Of a DNA stretch of 32,086 nucleotides, positions 31,015 to 32,086 are shown piece after piece. Below the pieces are notes generated by a model that was not told the origin of the DNA, made no database searches, and was given only the letters and a program-made list of their open reading frames with translations. Within the stretch, counting starts at the first letter, position 1, and every line of letters starts with the position of its first letter. Made by a program: the position numbers and the translations under genes. The DNA comes from an uncultured Anaerolineae bacterium (GTDB lineage: Bacteria > Chloroflexota > Anaerolineae > J036 > Brachytrichaceae): assembly GCA_937927775.1 (NCBI GenBank), contig CALBEF010000110.1:1-32086 (forward strand), written 5' to 3'.

Positions 31015-31020
31015 GATAAT
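31015..31020 (+). promoter_or_regulatory. -10 box GATAAT of a leaderless-type promoter
   Basis: GATAAT ends 7 nt before the ATG at 31028. There is no SD. The third case of the same geometry in this window. Confidence 0.5.
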
Positions 31021-31027
31021 TAGACGC

Positions 31028-32086
31028 ATGGCACAACGACGAAGCGATCAAGCGACAAACGATCCAAAGGCCGGCAAGCGCCAACCCGACGCGCCGCGCC
31101 CAGGCGACGCGCTCAGCAGAGAACAACTGCTCGCCATGTATGAGCGGATGAAGCTCATCCGGGCGTTTGAAGAAGCAGTCGTGCAGTTGTACACCGGCGG
31201 TGAAGTGCGCGGCTCATTCCATCCGAGCATCGGCCAGGAAGCGACGGCGGTGGGCGGCTGTTTTGCGCTGGCGCCGGAAGACTACATGACCTGCACCTAT
31301 CGCGGCCACAATGCCTGCATTGCGAAAGGCATCGACGTAAACGCGGCCATGGCCGAGATGCTGGGCAAACGCACCGGCGTGAGCAAGGGCAAAGGCGGCA
31401 GCATGCACTGGACTGATCCGTCGATCGGGCTGCTGGGCGAAAACGCCATCGTTGGCGCCGGCGTGCCGATCGCGGCCGGCGCAGCGCTCACCGCCCAGCT
31501 CGACAACAGCGGTCGCGTGGCGCTCACCTACTTTGGCGACGGCGCAATCAACCAGGGCATGTTTCTGGAAACGCTCAACATCGCCCAACTGTGGAAACTG
31601 CCGCTCATCCTGGTGTGCGAAAACAACCTGTACGCCGAAATGACCCCGCTGGCCGACTCGAATCCGCACCGGTCGATCGCGGAGCGGGCCTGCGGTTTCG
31701 CCATGCGCGCGGTGACGGTGGACGGCAACGATGTGCTGGCAATGTACGACGCGGTGGCCGAGGCGCGCGAGCGCGCCCTGGCCGGCGAAGGGCCGACCTT
31801 CATCGAGGCCCTGACCTACCGGCATCTGGGCCACATGATCGGCGACCCGGAGACGTATCGCACAAAAGAGGAAGTGGCCGAGTGGAAGAAGCGCGACCCG
31901 ATCCTGCGCCTGCGCGAACACCTGGCCGGCCAGCACGCCGTAAGCGACGACGAATTCGCGGCAATTGACGCGCGTGTCACACAGCGCATTGCGGACGCCG
32001 TCGCCTTCGCCAAACAATCGCCGGCGCCGGCCCCGGAGGAAGTGTGGGACGACGTGTGGGCGCAGGAATTGACGATTGACGATTGA
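31028..32086 (+). CDS. 2-oxoacid (pyruvate/acetoin) dehydrogenase E1 component, alpha subunit
   Basis: 352 residues; the stop is the last codon of the window. E1 alpha binds thiamine diphosphate and decarboxylates the 2-oxoacid (or cleaves acetoin), passing the acyl or aldehyde unit to lipoyl-E2. The ThDP fold is clear: GDG at 170-172 and ENN at 198-200 form the metal/diphosphate motif; RGSFHPSIGQEA, YRGHNACIAKG and GKGGSMH are family hallmarks; HLGHMIGDPETYRTKEEVAEW is the C-terminal loop seen in both PdhA and AcoA, so these cannot be separated by eye. The beta subunit should follow just outside the window. The first 28 residues are a polar extension. Transcription is probably leaderless. 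Confidence 0.92.
   Translation: MAQRRSDQATNDPKAGKRQPDAPRPGDALSREQLLAMYERMKLIRAFEEAVVQLYTGGEVRGSFHPSIGQEATAVGGCFALAPEDYMTCTYRGHNACIAKGIDVNAAMAEMLGKRTGVSKGKGGSMHWTDPSIGLLGENAIVGAGVPIAAGAALTAQLDNSGRVALTYFGDGAINQGMFLETLNIAQLWKLPLILVCENNLYAEMTPLADSNPHRSIAERACGFAMRAVTVDGNDVLAMYDAVAEARERALAGEGPTFIEALTYRHLGHMIGDPETYRTKEEVAEWKKRDPILRLREHLAGQHAVSDDEFAAIDARVTQRIADAVAFAKQSPAPAPEEVWDDVWAQELTIDD

Overview
The window is about 32 kb of GC-rich bacterial chromosome. It contains no rRNA, tRNA, CRISPR array, transposase or phage module. Several features fit a Chloroflexota (Anaerolineae-like) origin: two large family-39-type membrane glycosyltransferases with C-terminal beta-sandwich tails, a heavy excess of the hexamer GCCGGC, short hairpin repeats between genes, several -10 boxes only 6-7 nt before the start codon, and PPDK. 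This assignment is an inference from style; no marker gene is present.

Layout. 1-4.8 kb: a carbohydrate-use cluster. A PocR-domain AraC regulator (cut by the window edge) diverges, 20 bp apart, from a clan GH-D-like glycosidase, followed convergently by a Tat-exported beta-helix protein. 4.9-12 kb, minus strand: a 925-residue one-TM coiled-coil protein with EzrA-like topology, a fused MFS/spermidine-synthase protein and a P-type ATPase. 12-16.2 kb: two convergent membrane glycosyltransferases. 16.3-19.2 kb: pyruvate phosphate dikinase with an extra basic N-terminal tail. 19.3-23.4 kb: accessory debris and small genes. These are a broken S74 tail-fibre-type gene, a PhyH dioxygenase, a PIN toxin with an HTH antitoxin, a small lipoprotein, a second PIN toxin cut to 63 residues behind its small partner gene, and an SDR. 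23.4-24.6 kb: a GT4 glycosyltransferase.

24.5-29.3 kb is the most unusual part. A PHP phosphoesterase / Schlafen-AlbA_2 / Gln-Pro linker / unknown C-terminal domain protein is driven from a promoter with a 20-bp spacer centred on a perfect dyad. It is followed by a strong terminator and then by an AT-richer block with a Dcm-type cytosine methyltransferase, a 38-codon stub of an EcoRII-like restriction endonuclease, and Vsr. I read the block as a decayed type II restriction-modification system that kept methylation and mismatch repair but lost the nuclease.

29.3-32.1 kb: two tandem SDR paralogues with near-identical central and C-terminal segments, separated and followed by purine-rich interspersed repeats, then a complete thiamine-diphosphate-dependent E1 alpha subunit that ends exactly at the window edge.
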